Of a stretch of DNA of 64,000 nt, positions 46,101-54,885 are shown one piece after another. The notes beneath the pieces were generated by a model. It made no database searches and had not been told where the DNA came from. It worked only from the letters and a program-made list of their open reading frames with translations. Positions within the stretch are counted from its first letter, which is position 1; the number at the start of each line of letters is the position of its first letter. Origin of the DNA: Marasmius tenuissimus (lineage: Eukaryota > Basidiomycota > Agaricomycetes > Agaricales > Marasmiaceae); NCBI GenBank assembly GCA_029532415.1, contig JAQOTA010000071.1:310001-374000 (forward strand), written 5' to 3'. Made by a program: the position numbers and the translations under genes.

Positions 46101-48387
46101 TACCCACTCATGAACTGACTTTGTTTTACAGTGTCGTTCCAGTGGTGGCCGTCGGAAACTATGGGAGGAGATCACGTTAGATGAGCTGAAAGAGGTTCTC
46201 CAGCTCCTTCGTGATGTCGACAACCGCTGGTCTTCCACCTTCTTTATGATCCAACGTCTTTTCAAAACTCACCAAGTAAGTCTACTGCACCCCTACCTGA
46301 GCCAGGGCTTATTATTGTCATCAGTGTCTTCCAAGATTCATTGACGAAGGCAAACACACTGACATCAAGATCCTGTTACCGTCAGAGCTGTTGTTGATTG
46401 AAGAGCTCATCACAATACTTAAGGTATGTCACCCTTGCTTTGTCGTCACTCTATTACCTGTCACCAACTGTGTGTAGGTGGGGAACACTTTCCAGCAGTC
46501 ACTGAGCACCGACAAGACTCCGACACTCTGTGACTATCTCCCCAACCTGTTCCGCGTTATTACGAAATGGAAGAGCCTACAGGTTACCTATCCACGGCTT
46601 GAGGGTCCCCTCCAGCTGGGTATCAACAAACTGTTGGACTACCAGGACAAGGTTGAGAACGTGGACGTGTACAAGTTGGCACTGTGTAAGTTGCACCTTA
46701 TTCCGGTCCGATATGCACTTAATCTTTGTCGCAGTGGTCCATCCGAACCGGAAGGTCAAATGGTTTGTGAAGAACACACCTTGTGAGGTTGAGAACATGA
46801 AACAAACCTTTATTGCTGTGCTCGAGGTACTACATTCAGCGATTATGTGGTCCATGGTGCTAACTCCATGTTTTAGCGTATCAAATTACCAGAAGACACT
46901 CGTTCTGGTACGAATGCACCAGAAGACCCTGCACCATCCATGCACGCTGCTTGGGATGCTGAGTTGGGTAATTCCGACGATGATGACCTTGAGGTTGGTG
47001 GTATTCGCTCAGCACGAGCAGAGGCCAAAGCCTATCTGGACTACATGGATCATCAGGTATACACTAATGTCTTGGTTGCATGGTCATCGCTGGTACGTTG
47101 CTTGTTACTGTCATGAGTCGAAAATCGACCATACCCTGACACATGAATTTCCAAGTTATCAACGGGCCGGGTGGATCCGGCTGATGCCCATGGTAATTTC
47201 AGGCGCTGGGCTTCAAAACCAATGAATACCGCAGCTCCGCACTTATTCAATGATTTATTCTCAAGTCCCATTATCTGTTCTCTCACAGTATCCACCAAAG
47301 CACAGCTTGCTCCCGCCGCAGTATTTGATTCTTGATCCAAGGGCTTCAAGACCCAATAGTCCTAAACGGTATGTTCTCTTGTGTCATTCTGCTGCGGAAA
47401 AGCTGTTCAAATTTCCTTTCCGAGAAATCTATTATCCATGTCCGGACCGTAGGTACAAGATCTCCATGTAATAGATAGTGTGAATGTATAAAAGGACTGA
47501 GGATTTTAGATATTTTGCGCCCCTCCCGTGTTGTCTTTTGCCCCCACTGTTGTTTCTGCCCCATTTCTCTGTGCTGTTTCGTCTCCCCTCCCCTGTTCTC
47601 TATTTTTCCTAGTTCTAGATAGCCTTAGCTATCTCCAGCTGTCTCTCCCGCTCCTATAGCTGTTCCCTTGCACTTTTTGTGCACAATTCTTTGTTCCCTT
47701 CAATCCTGTTATTCTTTGAGTCCCTCGTTGTTCTCGTAGATAGCATTGACTCCTTATATAATAATAAAGAGTCCCGATTTTGTTTCAAACACTTGTGTGG
47801 CTCTGAGACTAAATCTGAGATTCCCGCCTCAAGTTTTGACATTACAATAACGTGTATTAAATTCTAGATACTTAACACAAGTATCTACGTTGGTGTTCTA
47901 ATTCCTGAGCAGTCATTTTGCTCCCTCAATCTCCACGTCCCGTGTTGTGTTGTGCGTTAGCAGTCGCCGTTTAAGTCTTAAAACCTCGGTCCCCGAGTGC
48001 ATCGGTTTGGTTGCAGCTTCGTCACAGTTACTATCTTTTCGATAACAAGCTCATATTTCGCAGGAGTATCAAAAGGCTTTTCCATGTGTCTTCCACTTGG
48101 CAATGGATATCTTACCTGTCCAGGGGACGTCAGTACCCTGTGAACGGGTGTTCTCCCCTGCCAAATCGACAATGACTGATGCTTGCAATCAACTTGGACC
48201 CGAACTTATGGAAGCCCTGCAGGTACTTAAGCACCTCTGGCGCTCGAAATCATGCATCAATTTCACAGCGCATCTGTGCCAAGACCAGCAAATGGCGGAG
48301 TTGGAAGCAGCCACTGCTCTTGCTGACGCAACTCCCACAGATGCAGAGCATTTCAATCACAGCCTTCGTCCTCTTCCAGAACTGTAA
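43165..48387 (+). CDS. hAT transposase, many exons
   Basis: Cut-and-paste transposase of the hAT superfamily. It starts ATG at 43,165 (MASRKKAAQKAARAG). Low-complexity 5' exons are joined by short introns (for example GTATGG...ATCAG at 43,249-43,297). An (AK)n stretch at 44,540-44,610 precedes a BED-type zinc finger: SACNFC, an intron, then a GHFWDQHRHSW stretch. The RNase H-like core includes LFTTDGWSTF, GYITSDNASNN and CFAHILHLACMAII. The C-terminal dimerisation block is GTSVPCERVFSPAKSTMTDA to LKHLW. The last exon (from 48,062) is separated by a 1-kb intron that seems to hold another insertion. I see no in-frame stop in the recognisable exons. The right terminus is at 48,750; the left terminus appears to be the one now at 18,027. 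Confidence 0.85.
44540..44612 (+). repeat. GCAAAG/GCCAAG hexanucleotide tract
   Basis: Tandem six-base units encode alternating Ala-Lys within the hAT transposase just before its zinc finger. Likely length-variable. Confidence 0.7.
47467..47845 (+). mobile_element. possible solo LTR in the last hAT intron
   Basis: Begins TGTAATAG and ends GACATTACA (TGTAAT...ATTACA). It contains CTTATATAATAATAAAGAG, which could serve as TATA and polyadenylation signals, and is T/C-rich as many fungal Gypsy LTRs are. A clean 5-bp duplication was not found (CTCCA against ATAAC), so boundaries are uncertain. Confidence 0.35.
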
Positions 48388-48599
48388 TGTTGTGTTACGT
48401 TACCATATTTCTTGACTTGATGTTGTCGCAATCCATATACATTGTACTTTAAATGTTGTTTGAACTTACTGTACTATAATTTCTTGACTTACAACAACGT
48501 TACAATCTGTATACTCGTAATACTTGTTGTAGCTAGTGTGGCCCTGGCCAACGTGCCAATCAATCTTGACTTAGAGAAAGAAAAAATCCGCCGGAAAAA

Positions 48600-48750
48600 A
48601 ATATTTACTTATGCCAGTTTCAACCGCAGTTAACCGGGTTGGGTGGTTCCAAAACCGGACCATCGGTTCCGAAACGGTTTTCAAACCGCTGGAACCGGAC
48701 CATCCGGTTTGGAAACTGGTTGAAACCGGAACCGCCCAGTGGCAACCCTA
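48600..48750 (+). mobile_element. hAT right terminus
   Basis: About 150 bp of CCGG/AACC-type motifs ending CCCAGTGGCAACCCTA, whose complement TAGGGTTGCCACTGGG matches the hAT start pattern. CCATGAGG follows at 48,751-48,758. It is the right end of the element that encodes the transposase just upstream. Confidence 0.8.
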
Positions 48751-48758
48751 CCATGAGG
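48751..48758. repeat. hAT target-site duplication, right (CCATGAGG)
   Basis: Abuts the right terminus. The only matching octamer beside a hAT terminus in the window is its reverse complement at 18,028-18,035. Confidence 0.65.
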
Positions 48759-48887
48759 CTTCAAAGCTCATCAAATACCTCAACATCCTGTACTGATGAC
48801 ATTGAAGGAGAAGGCATGTCGGGCGTGTCGATGTGCTAGCTACCCACTCACCAAATTGATCATAGACTGCGGGGTTTCAAAATGTCT

Positions 48888-48975
48888 CTGCCACTGCGGC
48901 TGGAAGTACCGGACCGGGTCACGTAAGGCAAAAAACTTTTTTCCCATTTTCACGGAATTATGCAAAACCCAGTAA
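48888..48975 (+). repeat. 88-bp repeat, copy 2
   Basis: Two differences from 18,433-18,520 over 88 bp, both at CpG/TpG or CpG/CpA sites. It lies 129 bp outside the hAT right end; copy 1 lies 397 bp outside the hAT left end. Confidence 0.8.
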
Positions 48976-49025
48976 GTCGACCGTCTCTCACCCTTTGTGT
49001 AGCCCGCAAAACGTCTGGTGCAGAC

Positions 49026-52000
49026 ATGGATTCGCTCGCTGGTCCCTCGACTCTTGCAGGACGATTAGATGCCACGACTTCCGGGGCTTCATGTCCTCGC
49101 AATTTGGCCAGAGATAACGCAGAGAGCCAGCGAAGTGGCAGAAAAACCTGGAGACACAATGGTGGTCGTCCTCATACTCGTAGCTATGATAATACCCAGA
49201 ACGACGGCAATCGCAACAGAACCTACAATCGTTCCCGCGGTATGTTTTTGGTATTCGTATTCATGAAGTTCATTACTCATTTTCTTGCACAGTGTCAGAG
49301 CAACATGTGAGTGTGAGTGCAGTTGCAAAAGGAAGCAAGCCTTCAATATCCTCGACGGTTACAGAGATACGACAGACAATCAAATAGCAATGCAGAGGTT
49401 CATGTTCACGTTCAGTATGAACGGGAAAGGTGCGTTCACGATGGATGATAGGCAAATCATCATCTCACAGTCCGAAAAGTTCTTTGCCAGCGAGGAGAGA
49501 GTCGACTTCATTGCCTCTTGAGAGGCCGCACAGGCGACAAAGCGCTGCCTCTTTGTCAAGGGGGAAGTCGAGCTCCCCGTCTACCTGTCGTATCGATATT
49601 CCATCACAAGGCCTCAGCTCCACACCCACGTCACCCATCGAAGAGCCTTGTGCTCGACAAACCACTTCATTGCCGAATGGGGAGTCACTTTCAACTCGAT
49701 CCACTCACGCCAAGTCACAAGACGCCCTCTTCAATCACACATCCTCATCGCCTTCTGACGGATTGAATTTGACACGGCAAACCAAGGGAAAGGACCAGAT
49801 GTGGACGCGAAGTGAGCGTTATGAATCACTGTTGCTTAGATGTAAGCTTGGATTTCCGCTTTGGGTGCCCTCTCCTCAATGTACACCGGACGGCGAGTAC
49901 TACATGCCAGAAATCGGAGACGTCGGAGTCTTGTCTCATGGGCTCCCCTTCAACACACTCTTCAACATCGCTCAACCTCTCAGTAGTCTTGCGAACAAAG
50001 ATGGAGTGCTGGAAGGCTTTGACCCACCTTGTGACCTGAAGCTGCGATGGATAACGATCAAAGAGAGGAAAAATCCGTCACAGATCCCGCTCTTCCAACC
50101 CAGAGGGGCGATTTCAGATCAGAACAGCGGACTGGCTACCAATGGCTTGTCAAGGTGCATCTTTCCGTTCTACGCCTTTACTTGCTGCCCACTAAACTCC
50201 CGTCTCCACCCGACACGCAGAGTCTTCACGTTCGATTTGTCGGAGGAAGAGGGAGCCCTCTTGATGCTGCCATGTGGAAGCATATTACAGAACCTCGAAA
50301 GCACAGCACGACTCGAGGAGCGGGCACGACTCCAATGGCGTCAGTAGTATGATTATGCAAACGATCAGATAAACCTTGGAGATGGTCGAGCTCTCTACCT
50401 TGTGACAGGTGTTGAGAGGTGTAGAACCTGGGCGATGGCTGCATGGGATGCATGTCAAACCTGTGACAGATTAGGCTCGATAGAGCTCACAGTTGACAGC
50501 AACACTGGTGCCTGCTCATGGGGATTCCCTCCTGCGCGCTGCTCAGCGGAAGTTTCAGATTCCCCCACAACCGGGATATTACAATCAAATCAAGAGACTG
50601 TTTTCATTCGCGGGTTTCGGATAGATGTCCTTGATGGGGGCGTTAGTTTACGGCCACCTGGTCTATCATCGCGACCTGCAAAAGAAAAGGATGGGAACAA
50701 TGGGAACCCGGGTCCTGGAGGAAGTGGTTCGCGAGGCCCTTCGCCTCCATCTAGTGACTCTCCTTCCGACCCGTCGCCCTCCATGCATCCCTCTTCTCAC
50801 GGTAGTGGACGCCCCGGAGCCTCAGAGTCTCAATTTTATCCCCTAGACCTCCCGATAGGCAAATCACAGATACTGGAGCTGGAGCTGGATATGATTTTCT
50901 CGGGCAACGAAGAAGACTCCGTACGTTCTCTTTCACAAATCAACGCAGTCAGCTCGCAACAGATTCTGAACCCTCTTCCCAGATTACTCATCCCTGTAAA
51001 ATCATCAATAACTTCGCCTTTGAGTTGATCTCAAAGACCAAACCAGCTTTGTTGGATGCTGGTTATGCCGCGTTATCGCATGACGAAGATTGGATCAGCA
51101 TCGTTGAAGACGTGTGTAATCAAAATCCTCCTTTTAGTACTCTCCTCAATGCTACAATTCGTAGTTCGATGAGGAGTTCCCATCGAACGTTGAAATCGTC
51201 CAACGAATATGTTCCAAGTTCAAGTTCACCATTGATGCAGGTAGGTCTTGTCCTTCGATCTTCAGGGCCAGAGCTCAGCAAGCAATACCGTAGATGTGAT
51301 ATACACCACGTCCATGAACGAGCTGGACAGAAAATTTTTCGAGAGGAGCAAGGCATCACGACTTCCGGGCCAAGGCAGTGTGACTTCTGTGATAGTCCTG
51401 GTGGTGTTTGCGGAGGACAGCAATAGTATCAGCCTTGCTGAAGACCGTTTTGAGGCCTCATTGTATGAGCCGCCGCCTTTGGTACGTCTGAATGGGGGCA
51501 GTGCGACCGTTCTTGTCGATTCATACGAAAACTCTCTCGAGCTGGAGCATGAGCACGATCACGAGCTTGGCCGCAATGCGGGCATAAGGGATCCGCATAC
51601 GAATGCAATACGCCTTCCCAAGAGAGCCCCATCTGCATCGGCAGACGATTCGAGGATCAAGTTTATCTGGCCCGAAAATGAAGAAGCAGCAAGGTCGTTT
51701 ACTGCTGGGTTCCCAGCTGAGCATGCTTTGGCTGATTTTACGATTGCTCGTACGTTCTCTCTGTATATCTGTCCTGTGACATAGACCAACGAAGCCGTTT
51801 GTCTATTCGATAGCCGATGGGTCTTTCGTCGAGACGTCCTCTGGAGCAGCAGCGGTGGATTTAAAGAGGAAATACGATAGTGAACTTGGTCATAATGCGA
51901 GCGTGAGGACCCCGTTTGCGATTACTGCGTTCATCAACCAGCATGGGAGAAGAGTGTTTAGAATTGGGTGAGTCTCATTCTGAGCTTCCTAGTGTATCTT

Positions 52001-52402
52001 GTTCAGTTCTCCCGCGACAGTCCTCAAGATTTCTCTGCGCCAGCGACAGCAGTGCCCATAGCGTCCACGAACACGCGCGCTAGCTCGTCTCATCAAGACC
52101 CAACCCCAGCCATACCAACCACAGCAGGCCAGATGGCAAAGATCATATTTGGAAAACCGTTGTACCCGTCATTACGTCCCGCAACTGGGAGCTCAGACTC
52201 TACGTTCTCATCTTCCGACTTTGATGGCAACGTCGAGTTTGTGGCACAAGATGATGACGAACAGGGCTCAGACTGGGTAGGAGAGGAAGGAGAACAGCGG
52301 GGCAGAGGGAGACAAGAACGAGACGAAGACGGTGTGAACCAAGCACCAGAAAAAGTGCGGGCCGTTCATGTACTCACATATTCGCTCAGGGCGCTTATGT
52401 GA
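49026..52402 (+). pseudogene. Agaricomycete-specific unknown protein, broken by stops
   Basis: Ser/Arg-rich 5' exons from ATG 49,026 are followed by the recognisable family core: RYESLLLRCKLGFPLWVPSP, EIGDVGVLSHGLPFNTLFNI, FTFDLSEEEGALLMLPCGS and, after TAG 50,345-50,347, the continuation YDYANDQINLGDGRALYLVT in the same frame. Later exons give a Pro/Ser/Gly-rich linker, FELISKTKPALLDAGYAALS (about 51,040) and pieces up to about 51,780. A last frame (51,968-52,402) is acidic and runs into a hairpin. The family is common in mushroom genomes with no known function. The TAG in the core and several frame changes suggest a dead or dying copy. Confidence 0.55.
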
Positions 52403-52417
52403 GTACGTGAACGGCCC
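52359..52417. repeat. 22-bp hairpin-forming inverted repeat
   Basis: GGGCCGTTCATGTACTCACATA (52,359-52,380) pairs with 52,396-52,417 with one mispaired position, leaving a 15-base loop. The next 150 bp has many TCAGG/CCTGA and CATGA/TCATG words, as in a foldback miniature element. Confidence 0.6.
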
Positions 52418-53033
52418 TGAGACTCACGCGCCTCATAAGCGCTCATGAACTTCCTGAGGCTCAGGAGCGGTTCATGATCGTTTATGATCGGTCCTGAGTC
52501 TGTTCAGGAAGTTCAAACGAGTTTATGGGCCCTTATGTACCGTCTGAGGCTCACAGAGGGCTCATTTAAACTTATAATTAGGCCTGAATATCACAATTAC
52601 CATATTTAGACATGAATACAGATTTTTTTTGACAAAAAATAATGTGGGGTACAAGTGTAAGTACTGTACCTACCCCAAACGACGTACAAACCATCGCCGT
52701 CGTCATGGTGGTCGATGACGACGTAACGGCGATGCCATGAGGCGCACGCGGCCATTGGGCGCAGCCTCATTCCCTCTTGACCATCAACCACCACCATCAA
52801 ACCCCCCACTTCCCCCCCACTTCCCCCCCACTTCCCCCCACATCCCCCCAACTGCCTTCCTCTGCCCTCTGCACCATCCCAGGACCCAAACCAAGGATAT
52901 AGACTGTAGGAAAAGGGTCAAGGTGCGTTCCAAATCGATTTTTGACAGGTTTTGAGCACTTACTGGGCTTTTTTGCACCTCTGCTGGACATTTTTGCCTC
53001 CTAGGACGACTTTCTTCTCACTTTCCGTCGAAT
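52418..53033. other. non-coding stretch with CCCCAC-type microsatellite
   Basis: Contains repeated GAGGCTCA/TGAGCC-like words (to about 52,570) and, at 52,798-52,850, a CCCCCCACTT simple repeat. No gene seen before the ATG at 53,034. Confidence 0.5.
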
Positions 53034-54143
53034 ATGAACGAATTTTGGCTCCCTCAGACTACCGAGCATGTCTACCAGTCCGACCTGAACGTTCTTGGGC
53101 CGACGTTGGACGGTTTTGGACCGACGCCGGACGATTTTGACTCGATGTTGGTCGACTTTGACTCGATGTTGGACGACTTTGGGCCTGCGTTGAACGACTT
53201 CCCCTTGACCTTGAATCCGACTGACGAACACGTCTACCAGTCCGACCTGAACGTTCTTGGGCCGACGTTGGACGGTTTTGGACCGACGCCGGACGGTTTT
53301 GACTTGATGTTGGACGACTATGGGCCGGCGTTGAACGACTTCCCCCTGACCTTGAATCCGACTGACGAACATGTCCATCAGTCCGACCTGAACATTCTTG
53401 GGCCGACGTTGGATGGTTTTGGCCCGGCATTAGACGGTTTTGACTCGATGTCGGATGACTTTGGGCCGGCGTTGGACGACTTCCCCCCGACTTTGGATCC
53501 GACCGCCGAAGACATCTATCAGTCCAATATAAACGGTTTTGGGCCGACGATGGATGGTTTTGGCCCGGCGTCGGGTAATTTTGGTCCCCGGTTAGACGAT
53601 TGTCCTCCGACGTTCAACGTTGGTCCAACGATGCTCAACAAAAACACGCCGACCTTGTATAATCATACGGGCCCGGTCTTCAACTATTCCCCCCCAACCT
53701 TCTTGAACTTTTATCCGTCGACGTTGACCGGCTATTCCTCTACGTCCAACGACTGTACCCCGATCATGAACCCACATCCCTCAACGTTGAAACTCCACCC
53801 CCCAATCTTGAACATGCATCCCTCGGCGTCGAACGCCTATGCTGATCCAGCCTATTCCTTGCCCACAGACTATGAATCCGGAACGCAATTTCCCTCGTAT
53901 CCGTCAACCTCGACCGCCTACGCGTATCCTCCCCATCCCTTGTCAACCAACTCCTCACATTTCTTGAATGGCTATTACGCCTATCCCTCCACCATCAACG
54001 CAATCGTTGATCCGTACGCCTACGATCAACGACTCCAGCTTTTGCCCTCGACGATTGGCTCCATTTCCTTCAACTCCGGCCCTGACCCTCAGTACGCGCC
54101 GGTGTACTATACACGATCGTCAACGTCGACCTCTCGTCAGTGA
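53034..54143 (+). CDS. tandem-repeat protein, GPTLDGF type
   Basis: An open frame of 369 codons. The N-terminal half has four units of about 40-55 residues, each opening with a version of EHVYQSDLNVLGPTLDGFGP and containing short 7-8-residue sub-repeats of the form GPxLDxF. The C-terminal half is Pro/Ser/Tyr-rich with looser repeats (PSTL, YPST). No signal peptide or membrane segment is visible and I know no matching family. The antisense strand is also open over the repeat block, but it has no start context. It lies directly upstream of the T5orf172-type gene on the same strand; a 33-bp GT...AG stretch (54,136-54,168) could join them in frame but is unusually short. Confidence 0.5.
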   Translation: MNEFWLPQTTEHVYQSDLNVLGPTLDGFGPTPDDFDSMLVDFDSMLDDFGPALNDFPLTLNPTDEHVYQSDLNVLGPTLDGFGPTPDGFDLMLDDYGPALNDFPLTLNPTDEHVHQSDLNILGPTLDGFGPALDGFDSMSDDFGPALDDFPPTLDPTAEDIYQSNINGFGPTMDGFGPASGNFGPRLDDCPPTFNVGPTMLNKNTPTLYNHTGPVFNYSPPTFLNFYPSTLTGYSSTSNDCTPIMNPHPSTLKLHPPILNMHPSASNAYADPAYSLPTDYESGTQFPSYPSTSTAYAYPPHPLSTNSSHFLNGYYAYPSTINAIVDPYAYDQRLQLLPSTIGSISFNSGPDPQYAPVYYTRSSTSTSRQ

Positions 54144-54200
54144 CCGTTGTTCACTTATGAACCTCTAGACGACGTGCGCTGCCGTTCCTCTGTCGTCGCC

Positions 54201-54760
54201 ATGGATAAAGTCCAGCCATCGCCGAGGCAATCTGATGCTCGCCCTTGGGAGTGGGTGGACCCATCCATGGTCGGAATTGTCGAACGGGTCCTAGGCATCA
54301 CCCTCAGGGGCATTTCGTTGCCGAAGTTTGAGGTGGAGGGTTCAATCTATTGTTACCGGATCCACACGGACGTGAAAGATCCCGACACCGGCCTTTTCAA
54401 GGTTGGGAGGACCGGCGATGTCAAAAGGCGGGAAACGGAGTGGCGCCGGCAGTGTCATTCGCAAAACCAGGAGTGGTTTGACGAAGTAAAGGTGCAACAC
54501 TGCCATCTTACCGGTAAGTTATACTGTCTCGCCGATAAGTTGCACCGCTGACTTACCTAGAACGACTGGTACACCTCAAACTCCATCAAGAATGTGTTTC
54601 GAGGCCAAGAGGCCGTTGTGATGACTGCACGAGGAGGCACAACGAAGTATTTGAGTTAGTATTAGTTCCCGATAACATGACAGTAGATGTTAAAATCGTA
54701 CCTTTGGTACAAGCAATTGATTGTCTGGTTTCAAAAGTGATTCGTGTTGAGAAGAAGTAG
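54201..54760 (+). CDS. T5orf172-type (GIY-YIG-like) nuclease domain protein
   Basis: Two exons: 54,201-54,513 and 54,561-54,760, with a 47-bp intron (GTAAGT...CCTAG) that restores the frame; 170 residues. The domain has YCYRIHTDVKDP, then GLFKVGRTGDVKRRETEW, the KxGRTxDxxRRxxxW core of the phage T5 Orf172 / MUG113 branch of the GIY-YIG superfamily. It continues with TERLVHLKLH and a Cys/His cluster (RCDDC....H.E.F) typical of its eukaryotic members. This branch is thought to bind or cut DNA. It is convergent with the Plavaka transposase, whose stop is 126 bp away, so it may be an accessory gene of that transposon or a host gene beside it. It appears intact. Confidence 0.75.
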
Positions 54761-54885
54761 TAGAAGTAGTCTTTTGTAGTATCATTTCTTGGGCATGGGC
54801 AACACCTGCGGGTGAGGGGTGTTGCCCCGACTGGTAGAGTATGTACCCGCACGACGATCTCGAGGTGGAGGATGGCATCGAAGCG

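Noticed and set aside
47467..47845. Confident solo LTR call
   Set aside because: The ends are LTR-like but the flanking 5-mers do not match, so it is listed only as possible.
18028..48758. Chance match of CCTCATGG and CCATGAGG
   Set aside because: An 8-base match directly beside two hAT ends is unlikely alone, and it agrees with three other signs of the same inversion. The differing subterminal sequence of the two ends keeps the confidence below certainty.
50047..50352. Plus-strand frame at 50,047-50,352 as a gene
   Set aside because: It is an out-of-frame shadow of the conserved family core at 49,800-50,460.
53001..53430. Antisense open frames over the GPTLDGF repeats
   Set aside because: They arise from the repeat's base pattern; they lack good start context and the sense frame is longer and continues beyond the repeats.
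54136..54168. Intron joining the tandem-repeat frame to the T5orf172-type gene
   Set aside because: At 33 bp it is shorter than the other introns here (about 45-60 bp); kept only as a possibility.
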